Below are positions 47,134 through 57,300 of a DNA stretch of 64,000 nucleotides, piece by piece. The DNA is taken from assembly GCF_010093535.1 (NCBI RefSeq), contig NW_022985164.1, forward strand, positions 638,556-702,555, read 5' to 3'. The translations under genes were made by a program, and so were the position numbers. How positions within the stretch are numbered: position 1 is the first letter of the stretch; every line of letters begins with the position of its first letter. The notes beneath the pieces are model-generated. The model made no database searches. It saw nothing but the letters and a program-made list of their open reading frames with translations, and was not told the DNA's origin. This DNA is from Lindgomyces ingoldianus (Eukaryota; Ascomycota; Dothideomycetes; Pleosporales; Lindgomycetaceae).

Positions 47134-49326
47134 GTAGGTGCGCATATCTAACACTAAGATAGCTTATGTTACTGTTCTATAGCATAATTAAGCAGCTGCC
47201 TTAGAGAGGGCCTATAAGGCAGCCACAAAGCATAAGCAGCGTAAAAAAAAGTAAATTTAGAAAGAAGAAACTCTAATAAGTTATTAAGGCTTTAAGTTAA
47301 GTACTTAGAAGCTTGCTAGTATAGCAGGAGGTAGCAAAATGCCTTAGGAGGAGTTAACTGCTAAAAGCAGCGCAGCGCGCGCACAGCGCTGCAAGCGCTG
47401 CAATAAGCCTAGGCATAACTCTTATACATGCAAGGATATTAAATAATTCTATAGTAGTTTATTTTATATAGTATATTTTTGCGTTGTTAAATTAATAGTC
47501 TTTAAAGTTAAATTTAGTAGTGGAGCAGAACACTCGCTTGTGTTAAACATTTGCTTGTGGACTATGTTAATATGTTTCTAGTTTTATTACTCTTATCTTT
47601 TCTTTATACAGAGGAAAAGGGGGATATCTAGATGTTTGCGCACAGAGGTTTGCGCACAAGCATTGTGACATAGATACGTGGTCCTGCTCGTGCGCGATCG
47701 CTTGTATCTAGACTGTGACGCTGCTGCTGCGTACAGACATTAAACATATTATTAATAATTAAAAAAATAAAAAAAAGTTTTTAGTAAAATAAAAAAAGTA
47801 GCTTACTAGTAAGAATATATAAACACTAGCTAAGAATTTATAAAACACGTAGATGTTAGTATAGAGGTACTTCTAGGCTTATCTAAGAGAAACTAGCTAG
47901 GTAATAGAGCACTTATATTAAAAAGAATAGCTATGTTATTACTAAATAGCAGCAGCTTTTAAAGGCAAGTCTTTACTAATAAAAGTTATAAAAAAAATAA
48001 CTCTTTACTTTAGCTTTAAAAGCTTTTATTTTATTTAAAAAAAAAATTTTTTTTTATACTTTACATGTTAAGCCTTTAATAGATCTAGTAATTTTTAAAT
48101 ATAATTTTATTTAGAACACTTTTTAGCCTTTACCTCTAGTGTTTTTTAGACCTAATGTAACATTTTTTTTATTAAGCTTCTACTTATAAACTTTTATTAT
48201 AGCAGCATTTTAAAAAAATCTTTCTTTTTTTTCTTTTCTAAATAATTCTATATAGTGTTTAAGATAAAGGTGTTATACTTACTATTTTTTTTTACACACT
48301 TTACACACTTATCTAATAATAAAGTTAACACATAGAATAACTTTAATAACTAGTAAGTGCTATAAGGTTTTATCTTTATCTAGTAAAAAAAATTAAAGTA
48401 AAAAGTAGTATAAAGATAATAAAATAAATAAGACTAGTAAGCTATTTAGCTTAAAAAAATAAATATTAAAGATGCCTTTTAGTAAGTAAGCGCTTACTTT
48501 ATAAATAAACCTTTACTAACATAGTTGTATAAGTAGAGTAGTAAGGACGCTGCTAAAGAGAAGGGGCAGCGTGTTACAGTCTACAGTTAGACTAGTGTAA
48601 CTCTACTAGTTGTGCTCTACAGTCTAGCTAGGTTAGAGCAGGGTTTGCTTATAGACTAGTTAGAGGACACAGAAGCAGCTCTACTGCTTACAGTAATAAA
48701 GAAGTGTGTTGTCTAATAAAAAATAGGCTATAAATTTAATAAGTTTAAAAGAGCTTATAAAGCTTTTTTTTAGTAAGCTTATATAAACTTATCCTACTTA
48801 CTTTAGCACCTTTTATATATGTATATAGTCTCTACATTAAATAACCTTTAGAAGGTGTGTTTAATATTTAGTTTATTTTTTATATAAACTAAGTAGCATT
48901 AAGCTTTCTAAAAAGCTATAATACTATTTATATATCTTACACTATATATACCTCTAACCCTGTCTAACAGGACTGTTTAACCCTAGCTACTATACTGCTG
49001 CGCATAGAGCAAACCACGATCTAGTCACTCTACCTCCCTCCATTAGCCCTATAGCCTTTCTGTAGGACTGTACACCCTGCCGTTGGCCTCTTTCCTCCGC
49101 CCTATTCCCCTCTGGGAACATCATTGACCTGAGTGCTTCCACGAAGCAAGGATTGTAACAGTTCTCTTCCTACATAAACACCTAACCTTCTCTTAGGCCT
49201 AGAGTACTATAGACACTATTTCTTTAAAGTAAAGATTATAACATTAATTACTACTCTCTAATAAAGTATAAATCTTTATATAACCTTAACTAATTTAGAA
49301 ATAACTAAAGCTTCTTTAGCTAGCAC

Positions 49327-50740
49327 TGTAACGATCCTCATGAATCGTTCCATCTCGGATGGCCTCGGAATGCCCACGTATCAGCCCCGACCCCGACCTG
49401 GCCCTGACCCCTGCTGTTACCCCTATTCCCTTATGTATTTAGTCGCACCTTGCCCCTGTAGCTAGCTTAGTAGTTTTCTAATATTCTTTTGTATAAGGCT
49501 TATAGGTGTTAATGGCATTCCTAGGTTTAGAGTCCCCACGCACTTCTATATGCCTCTAAGTAGATTCCCACTGCATTTAGACCTATTGTCTTGCCTACGC
49601 TGTTACATTATATTAGAAAACTTGCTTTTACTAGTAATAGCTTTATATAATATTACACTAATTATTTATTTAACTATGTCTAAGCCTAAGACGCGTCTAA
49701 TTTAGTTTAGGTTGTAATACTTACACACTGTTATATTAAACTATTTAGTTTATAGACTAGATCTTATTAACCTTTAGTTAACTAAAGCTTTTAGGCTTAG
49801 AACTTTCTATCCCTATGTAATTAGAATTGCCTTTAGAAAAGTTATAAAGAATGCGCTAAGGTAGAAACTTAAAGACTACTAATAACTTATTAGAATTAAA
49901 GACAACTGCTAATGCCTAACTTTTAACCCCTAACTACTAACTACTACTCTGTTAACAGCTAAACCTGCGTCTGCAGAACCTAAAGCTAGACCTACCTAAT
50001 TTAGAGTTAACTCTTAGCAGTATATCTATGCTTAACTATAAGCACAGCTTAAGCAGCTAATCTACTAAAACACTGCTAGGCAACTACTAAATCACCCCTA
50101 ATAATGCCTTAAATTATCTCTGCTACCTTAATAGCAAGAGACTTTTTAGGCACCTCTAACAATACCTAATGCTACCTTACTAAACGCACGCCTAAAATTA
50201 ATAACTGCATAGATAGCAAAGAATAATAGTAAGCCTTAATTTTTAATAGGCTAGACATTAATATAGATTACTATTAGAGCTAGCGCGCACGCAGAGCGTT
50301 TAGTTAGAGGACACTGCTAGTATTGCAAAGGAATAATTTAGAGCAAGGACACCTAGCTAAATTAGACTAGTTTTAGTTTAAGGATGCAGAGAACATAACA
50401 GCAATACTTTGTACTATAACTACTACTAATTGGGACTATTAGTCTACAGAGGGGGGGGTAGTGTAACAATCCTTATGAATTGTTCCATCTTAGATGGCCT
50501 AGAAGCCTACGTATTAGCCCCGACCCCGACCTGGCCCTGACCCCTGCTGTTACCCCTATTCCCTCATGTATTTAGTTGCACCTTGCCCCTGTAGCTAGCT
50601 TAGTAGTTTTCTGATATCCTTTTATACAAGGCCTATAGGTGTTAATAGCATTCCCAGGTTCAGAGTCCCCACGCACTCCCATATGCCTCTGAGTGGATTC
50701 CCACCGCATTCGGACCCATTGTCTTGCCTGCGCCGTTACA
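49327..50740 (+). mobile_element. 1.4-kb non-autonomous LTR retroelement
   Basis: The LTRs are 281 and 279 bp (49327-49607, 50462-50740) with target duplication AGCAC (49322-49326, 50741-50745). A run of eight G residues lies 3-10 bp before the 3' LTR, a polypurine tract. The 854-bp interior is RIP-mutated, but one frame resembles a Gag remnant with a cysteine pair near 50310-50330. There is no reverse transcriptase or integrase. The LTRs are far less mutated than the interior. Confidence 0.85.
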
Positions 50741-51037
50741 AGCACTAGCAAAACTTTAACTCTAAATAAAAAAGTAATAAATTAATAGCTTAAAAATATA
50801 AAAAATAAGTTAGTTAAGTTAAAATAAATAATAGCATAATTAGCAACCTAAGGACTAATAACAGTAAACCTCTAAATTTAAGCCTTTTAACTTAAAGTAT
50901 TAAATTTTAAAAACACTGCTTAAAAAAACTAAGTATAGACTTAAAAAAACTCTAAGACTAGCACTTTCTAAGCTTTTTATAGAAAGTGTAAAGGACTTTA
51001 AGCTCTTTTTTATATAATGCTACTTTTATATATAGTA

Positions 51038-51254
51038 TGTCGCGTATACTAAGAGCCTTGGCTGGGGCTCAGAGCCTGGGACTGGGGCTCAGAGCCTGGG
51101 ACTGGAGCTCAGAGCCTGGGACGCAGCTCGGGATCTGGGGATATTATGTTCCGAAGCTCGGTGTATATAAGGAGAGCCTTCAGCTCTCTTAGATAGCAGA
51201 GTCACTTTATCCGATCTTCTAAACAGCTACTGCCAGGCTATTTTATCCTCTACA
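51038..51254 (+). mobile_element. Solo LTR 4 (217 bp), GC-rich, with internal 20-bp repeats
   Basis: It runs TGTCGCG...CTCTACA with target duplication TAGTA (51033-51037, 51255-51259). It has a TATA box (GTATATAAGG) near 51150 and three tandem 20-bp units (GGGGCTCAGAGCCTGGGACT type) at about 51061-51122. It is clean of RIP inside the mutated gypsy-2C. Confidence 0.86.
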
Positions 51255-51924
51255 TAGTATAATAAAGGCGCTTTTTAAACTAACAAAGAAATAATCTTTT
51301 AAATAAGACTTTACCTAAAAGAGCTTTTTACTATCTAGTTCTAACCTTACGCAGACAGCTAGATAGATTTTAAGGCTAATAAAAAACTTTTTTTATTAGA
51401 CATAAAAGAAATCTTTAATAGTATTAACTTTTTTAAAGAAGTTTTAACTAATATTTATAGACTAATAAAGTAGAAAAAAATAGTAGTTAATAAAATAAAC
51501 TTTTTATAATAATAAAAATAGTCTAATACTACACAGCTTGCTTCTATAAACAACTAGCTATTTATAGATAAACTAACTAAAAAGCTATAAGTAAAATGTT
51601 TTATAATAAACTAAATAACATAGTTAAAAATAAATTTATGTATAATAAAAAACTAAAAACTTTAGAAAAATGTATTAAGTAAGTAATAACTTATAATAAA
51701 AGATATATAGAATGCTAGAAAGAAAAGAAAATAGGTATAATAACATAGAAGCTAGAATAAACACTAAAGTAAAAAAGGCCCCTTAATATAATAAAGAGAT
51801 AATAAACCTTAGTTATATAAAACACACATATAGTACTTTTTTAAAAAAAAGTAGAAGTTTTTAAAAAAGTAATAAGCTACCTCTAAATAAGAAATAAAAG
51901 AAATAGCTTTAAAAAAAAGCCTAC

Positions 51925-52204
51925 TGTCTGTACGCAGCAGCAGCGTCGCGGCCTAGATACAAGCGATCGCGCACGAGCAGGATCACGTATCTATGTCACA
52001 TGATGCTCGTGCGCGAACCTCTGTGCGCGAACATCTAGATATCCCCCTTTTCCTCTGTACAGAGGAAAGACAAGAGCAATAGAACTAGAAACATGTTGCC
52101 CTCACCCTACCTACCCTATACGCTGTGCACACTGTACACCACTCTTACTCTTGCTACTTAAGCGCTTATACTATAAGCAGCTAGCTGTCAGAGCCCATTC
52201 AACA
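51925..52204 (+). mobile_element. Solo copia LTR (280 bp), not RIP-mutated
   Basis: It is the same LTR as copia-1 and copia-2, the same 280-bp length, with target duplication CCTAC (51920-51924, 52205-52209). It is almost unmutated and so approximates the ancestral LTR, useful as a reference for calling mutations in the other copies. Confidence 0.9.
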
Positions 52205-52489
52205 CCTACCTAAACTATAAAAAAGTAGGCTACTTCTGTTAAAAATGCCTAAACTCTAAAAACTTAGAGAGTAAAAATAATAAACTAGCTATAAAAGCTA
52301 TAAGTGTAGAATAAAGTTTAATGTTAAAAGAAATTTGTAATAGACTTAATAAATAACTCTGCTAAAGATATAAAGCTAACTATAAACTATAATACTATTC
52401 TAAGAACTATTAGAAAGTAGAAGTTTAAGATAACTATAAGGTCCTCTAGGCACTTAAATAAGCTGCTGTCTTTAAGAGATAGTCTTTTT

Positions 52490-54018
52490 ACAGATTACTA
52501 AGCTAGGTTGTCTACTATAGCCTTAACAGTGCTTAGGTTAATCTAGTGTGCTATAAGAAAGGCGTGTGTACAAGCTGCTTTATTTTTATCTTTTTAAGTC
52601 TTTAGCTTTTTCTACCCTCTTAATAACACATCTACTACTACATTTACAGTTTCTAGCTAGTAGGTAAGCTTTAGGTTGTAATTAGCTACTATTATAGCCT
52701 AGTGTATTTACTATAGAGTAAGCTTATGCTTAATTAAAAAGTACTTTAACACTTAATAGTCTATAAAGGCGCTAAATAGTTTAGTTATTTATAAGCTTAT
52801 AAGCTAAGCTTACTACTTATATAAGCCTTATATTATAGTAAGCATCTTTTTATTATAAATGTTGTAGTTTATTTAGGGCGCGCTTATAGTTTTTAAATAA
52901 AAGGCTACTAGTTGCTAGAGTCTATTATCCTACAGCTAGGAAAGCACACCTACTATAACTCTATTACTAGTGTCTGTCTCTATGCATGTCTAGCAGTAGA
53001 ACAAGTAGTGCGTAAGAATAGTGTCTAATAGCATTAAGTCTTTAGCTTAATTAAAAGCTACTAGCTTATATTTTTTAAAGCAGTACTAAGCACTACACTT
53101 AAGCAGCTTTATAAGTAGTTATATAATGCGTTTATAGTTTTTTAAGAATGCTTAGTAAAAGTTATAGAACTCTAAGAAAAATTATAGGCTCTTAATTAAT
53201 GTTAGTATAGGCTATTTACATACAGCTACTACCTTCTCTAGGTTCTTGCGCATGCTGTTAGTACTAATAATTAGACTTAAAAACTTTATCTTTATAATAG
53301 TAAACTTACTTTTTTTAATGTTTACCTAGAAGCTAGCGTCTAGTAGTTAACAGAGCACCTATGTAACATATTTTTTATGTTAGAATAGGTCTTCTAAGTA
53401 AATAAGAATGTTATTAAAGTATGCTGTGTAAGTGTTATCTAGTAGGCTATAAAGCACTTTATTAATATAGTGTTAGAACATAGCTAGTCTGTTACATAAG
53501 CTAAATAGTAGTACATAGTATTTATAGTTGCTATATTACATTTAAAAGGTAGTAAGGTCCTCTACCTTCTTGTTTAAACAGATGCAGTAAAAGGCTTATT
53601 ATACGTCTAGCTTAGTAAACACCCTAGCACACACTAGGCAGGTAAAAGTCTTCTAGATTAAGGGAATTAGGTATGCGTCTTTTTTTATAATTATATTAAG
53701 CTTCTAGTAGTTAACACAGAACTGCTACTCTTCTCCTAGCTTCTTAGCAAACAGCACTAGAAACGCATAGCTAGCGCTGCTGTGTGTAATAAAACTATGT
53801 TATAAGTAATTATTAAGGTAGGTTTTAACTAGCTTAAGTTACTCTAGCAATATGCTATATAGTAGGCTGCTTAACAGTGTGTTCTCTGCTATAAGCTAGA
53901 TTAGAGTTGCTGTTTACTATAGTAATTACTATTACTAGGTGTGTATAGTAATAGTAATTACTATTTACTAAAAATAGTATAAAAGTATAACATAAGTCTT
54001 AATTAGCTATTTAAAATT
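52490..54018 (-). mobile_element. gypsy-3 pol fragment, reversed
   Basis: The minus strand reads a Ty3/gypsy reverse transcriptase: FAKKLGEE, FTKLDV, then AYFNNILIYLEDL (YLDD mutated to YFNN, near 53390-53450), LLDA and LIISTN, downstream into RNase H and integrase-like sequence toward 52500. It is distinct from gypsy-1 and gypsy-2. No LTRs were found; it is cut at 54018 by element D7. The border near 52490 is approximate. Confidence 0.75.
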
Positions 54019-54020
54019 TA

Positions 54021-54342
54021 ACATACTTTACAGGCAAGTTGCTTACACACCTAAGTTACTTACTTTTACTAAGACTTTACTAAACTACTTTTCTTACACT
54101 AATACATTTCTAACAACACTACTTAAACATGCTAAAAGAATGTTAGATATAGCTTATACTTTAAGCTTTTAAATAAGACATAAAACTTTTAAAAAAATGT
54201 GCTATAGCTATATATAAAGTCCTTTAAAAGATAATAAATAACTATAGCACTAGATAACTTTTATAAGCTAATTCTACAGCTAACTTATAAAAGCTAAGTA
54301 ATAATAAAAAGTAGGTAATTATTAAGACTATACTTAAGCTAT
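54021..54342. mobile_element. Snap-back element D7, left arm
   Basis: The D-family left arm starts ACATACTTTACAGG after TA (54019-54020) and is collinear with D2. It is interrupted by the gypsy-2B LTR at 54343; the duplicated target would be GCTAT. The remainder lies beyond gypsy-2B, outside the window. Confidence 0.75.
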
Positions 54343-57300
54343 TGTTACAGCCAACAGACAGACCGTAATGACCCAATTAGCTGTCCCTCACAGCCCCAGC
54401 GACATCGGATGGAAAACGCTTAACTCCACGTTAAACAAGTCACGTGACAGGACAGATAAGGAATAGCTCTAGCTTTTAGACAAAAGCCTAGCAGAGTGCG
54501 TTATCTAATAGGAACTACAGGTTTGCAGGCTTACAGGCTACGCAGGCCAGGCAAGCATGCAAACATGCAAGCATGCAGAGCATGTAAACCCTATGTATAT
54601 AGTCTTAATTACAACTATAGTTAGAAGGTTGTAATTACTATTTAGTCTTTACCTACCTAATAGACTAAAAGGCATTAGATCCTTTATAAAAAGGACTATT
54701 ACTGCCTTATATATCTTGCACTATATATACCTTCTTTCTTATCCTTTTAGATTAGGTTTGCTAGCTCCCTATACAGCTGCTAGGCTAAACTACAACCTGC
54801 CTTCTCCTCCCTGCTATACCTACACTCTGCTTAACAGACTGTACACCTAATCTAGCTAAGTCCTACCCCTTCTCCGCTAAAAACATTATAGGCTGTAGTG
54901 CTTCTAAAAATACTATTTTATTAGAGTAAAGATTATAACAGTAATTACTACCACCCGCAAAGTATAGCTACTACCACCTTAGACATTAGCATGACAGGTG
55001 CTTTAGCTGCTAGCACTAGCTAGACCCCTATAGCAACTAAAGAAGCACAGAATTAGCAGATACTATATCTCTATAATAAGATAAAATAACTTAAGCAACA
55101 CCTCTAGTAATAAGTATAATAAGAGCCCTTAAATACCTATTAGCTACAGGCCTTTTAGCTAGAAGTAGCTAACCTTAGAAATATTACTTAAAAAAAACTA
55201 GTATTAAATCTAAAAAAACCCTACGCCTAGCCCCTCTTAAAGCATTTAATAGCTTTGCTAAAGACCTAAAACCCTTTTTTATAAAATACTACCTTTATAT
55301 ACAATACAACAAAGGTGTCTTTAGAATAGATAAAGAAATAATTTTATAAATAAGCCTACACCTAGAAGAATTACCTGCTATCTAGTTCTAACCTTACGCA
55401 GACAACTAGATAGACTATAAAGCAAATAGTAAACCTTTATTACTAAAAACATAAAAAGTCTTTAAAGACCTTAATTTTTTAAAGTAGCCCTTACTGTAAT
55501 CTATAGGCTAGTTAACTAAGAAAAATAAGTAGTAGACAAAATAAACTCCCTCTAACAAGAAAGTAGCTCTGTCTAACACTACACAGCCTACTTTAGGGAA
55601 CTGTTAGCTATCTGCAGATAGACTAATAAAAGAGTAATAAGATAAATATTTTATAATAAGCTTTTAGACATAATTAAAGATAAATTTACTTATATAAAAA
55701 AGCTTAAAAGCTTTAAGAATTATGTTAAGAAAGCACTTACTTATAATAAAAAACATGCTAAACAACATAAAAAGAAAAAGATAGGTGTTACAACTTTAAG
55801 ACCTAACTAGTTTTAGAAAAAGAAGGAAACTCTATAGTTTAATAGCAAACCTATAGACCTTAGCTACACTAAGCATACACATAGCTTTTTTTTTAAAAAA
55901 AAAGCAGTCTCTTTAAAAGTATAAAGCCACCTCTAAATAAGAAATAAAAGAAATAACTTAAAAAAAAAGCATGCCTTAACTATAAAAAAGTAGGCTACTT
56001 TTATGAGAAATGTCTAGGCTCTAAATAACTAAAGAATAAAAATAGCAGGTTAACTATAAAAGCTATGTATGTTAACAAAGGCCTAACATATAAAGAAATA
56101 CACAACAGGCTTAACAAACAGCTCTGCTAGAGATGTAAGGCTAATTACAAATCCTCTAGCTATCTAGTAGACTACTAGAAGGTTAAGGTCTAAGAAGAAG
56201 ATAGTATCTCTAGGGCTATTAAACAAGCTGCAGTCCTTAAGAGATAGCAACACATAACATAAATAGCTAACTATGTTAAAAACATAAGAAAAGAAAAGAA
56301 ACAGTACCTTTTTAAATAAAGTAGATTAGGCATCTTAATAAAGAAACTTAAGTAATAGTTTAAGTAAAGAGACTACTAAAAATATAAAGAACTCTATAAC
56401 TACAACCTCTATAGAATAAGACTTTATAAAGTAACCTTTAATAATAACTACAACACTTATAAAGTTATAAAAAAGATTACTATAGTCTACTATAATATCC
56501 TAAATAAATAAAAATAACAAAAATTCTTTAAAAAAATACTAGCAAAAAAAAAGAGTCCTAACTAGCACTCTACGCCTCTATAAACCCTAGCTCTATTAAA
56601 AGAACAACTAAACACTCTACCTCTAGCACTAGCAGTAATAAGAAAGAAGCTAGAGTAATAAAAAATCCACAGACATTACATTCTATGCAGAAGTAAAAGG
56701 CACAACGCCTTTTATTGCAAATACAAGAACTACCCCCTGCAAATTATCTAAACAAAGAAATACCCTAGATAGGCCTAGATATAACCTATTTCTATCTACA
56801 CTAATCTTAAACAATATCTATACACCTAGTACTTATATACAAATAAATACTGTGTTTAACACTAGCTAACTAAGCACTAAGCTAGCTAGTAGCTAATAGG
56901 CGCGTAAGAAAGTAAAAAGTTTACAGACACTATAATAGAATTAGCTACAACATGTAAAATGCTAAACTGCTAACATTGCAGCACAGGTCTACCACACAAA
57001 AAGAAACCCTAGACTAAATGCAAAAACGCCCCTAACTACGCTTTCTACTACTTCTAGTAGAAGGCTAATTAACAGAACAATTAGCTTCTATACTACTATA
57101 AGGTAGAAAGCATTAACTGCCTAGTAGATAACTACATAATAAAAGATTACTAGAAATTTAAAGTTATAGCTAACAGAGTAAATAAACAAATACACAGCCT
57201 TCTAAGTATTAAAAAAGACAACTTTAGCATAAATTATAACAAAGTCTATTACAACATAAAGGTCTTAGTAGTAGTAGAATAAGGGTTAGGTAGGAGCTTA

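Larger units (their letters stand above)
45469..47446 (+). pseudogene. Fot1-type transposase, RIP-inactivated and interrupted
   Basis: From the ATG at 45469 the family can be followed in one frame: KLTKLEEEVI near the N-terminus, a helix-turn-helix region (TLGAVQEIANKLL), then the catalytic core. The three catalytic positions read NFNKTGF (codon 45895-45897), LILNSYKSY (46234-46236) and LLNVGCF (46342-46344); the family has aspartate at each. The second and third are 36 residues apart, the DD35D spacing of Fot1/pogo. Many TAG/TAA codons interrupt the frame, mostly at tryptophan, glutamine and arginine positions. A C-terminal zinc knuckle (CKRCNKPRHNSYTC) lies at about 47388-47431, beyond the insert. 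Confidence 0.88.
45310..47567 (+). mobile_element. Fot1/pogo (Tc1-mariner superfamily) DNA transposon P
   Basis: This 2258-bp element (including a later 393-bp insert) has inverted ends beginning ACATAGTCCACAAGCGAATG on the left, matching the right end inverted with a few changes over about 45 bp, and TA duplications at 45308-45309 and 47568-47569. Its insertion point in the copia-2 LTR is confirmed because the flanks rejoin to the intact LTR sequence of copia-1. The terminal 40 bp and parts of the interior keep more G+C than the host. Confidence 0.88.
41940..47739 (-). mobile_element. Ty1/copia element copia-2, internally deleted, carrying element P
   Basis: It is in inverted orientation relative to copia-1, with target duplication TTAAA (41935-41939, 47740-47744). 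Its 3' LTR is 41940-42219 (280 bp). Its 5' LTR (45202-47739) is split by P and is about 278 bp when rejoined. Net length is about 3.5 kb against 6.9 kb for copia-1. Leader sequence (about 43540-45201) joins directly to sequence matching copia-1 3' of about 37785, removing the Gag knuckle, integrase and most of the reverse transcriptase. It is non-autonomous. Confidence 0.87.
21856..49160 (+). mobile_element. Ty3/gypsy element gypsy-2A, full length but split by three insertions
   Basis: The 589-bp LTRs (21856-22444, 48572-49160) have target duplication GTTCT (21851-21855, 49161-49165). Removing copia-1, copia-2 and solo LTR X2 leaves about 7.6 kb. Visible remnants are a Gag zinc knuckle (about 23560-23610), a retropepsin site near 24893-24930 reading INSR where IDSG is expected, reverse transcriptase interrupted by copia-1 just after a KKK motif at 25700-25735 and resuming at 39401 with YLDN for YLDD (near 39680), RNase H, and integrase (40650-41939). 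A purine-rich tract, AAGAGAAGGGGCAGCG, precedes the 3' LTR. All frames are closed by TAA/TAG. Confidence 0.9.
20914..52490 (+). mobile_element. Ty3/gypsy element gypsy-2C: 5' LTR plus gag region, heavily interrupted
   Basis: The 5' LTR lies in three pieces: 20914-21295, 21719-21855 and 49166-49243. It totals 597 bp once TRIM T2 and gypsy-2A are removed, matching the 598-bp LTR of gypsy-2B. It contains GCATGC units at 21133, 21142 and 21151. The internal region starts at 49244 and is followed to about 52490. It is split by a 1.4-kb LTR element (49327-50740) and solo LTRs at 51038-51254 and 51925-52204, and includes a degraded Gag zinc knuckle near 52215-52250. Similarity to gypsy-2B stops at about 52490, where a reversed gypsy-3 fragment begins. 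No 3' LTR is seen. Confidence 0.75.

Noticed and set aside
25738..47739. One giant palindrome made by copia-1 and copia-2
   Set aside because: Each copy has its own target duplication (GAACC, TTAAA) and different content, so these are two insertions of one family in opposite orientation.
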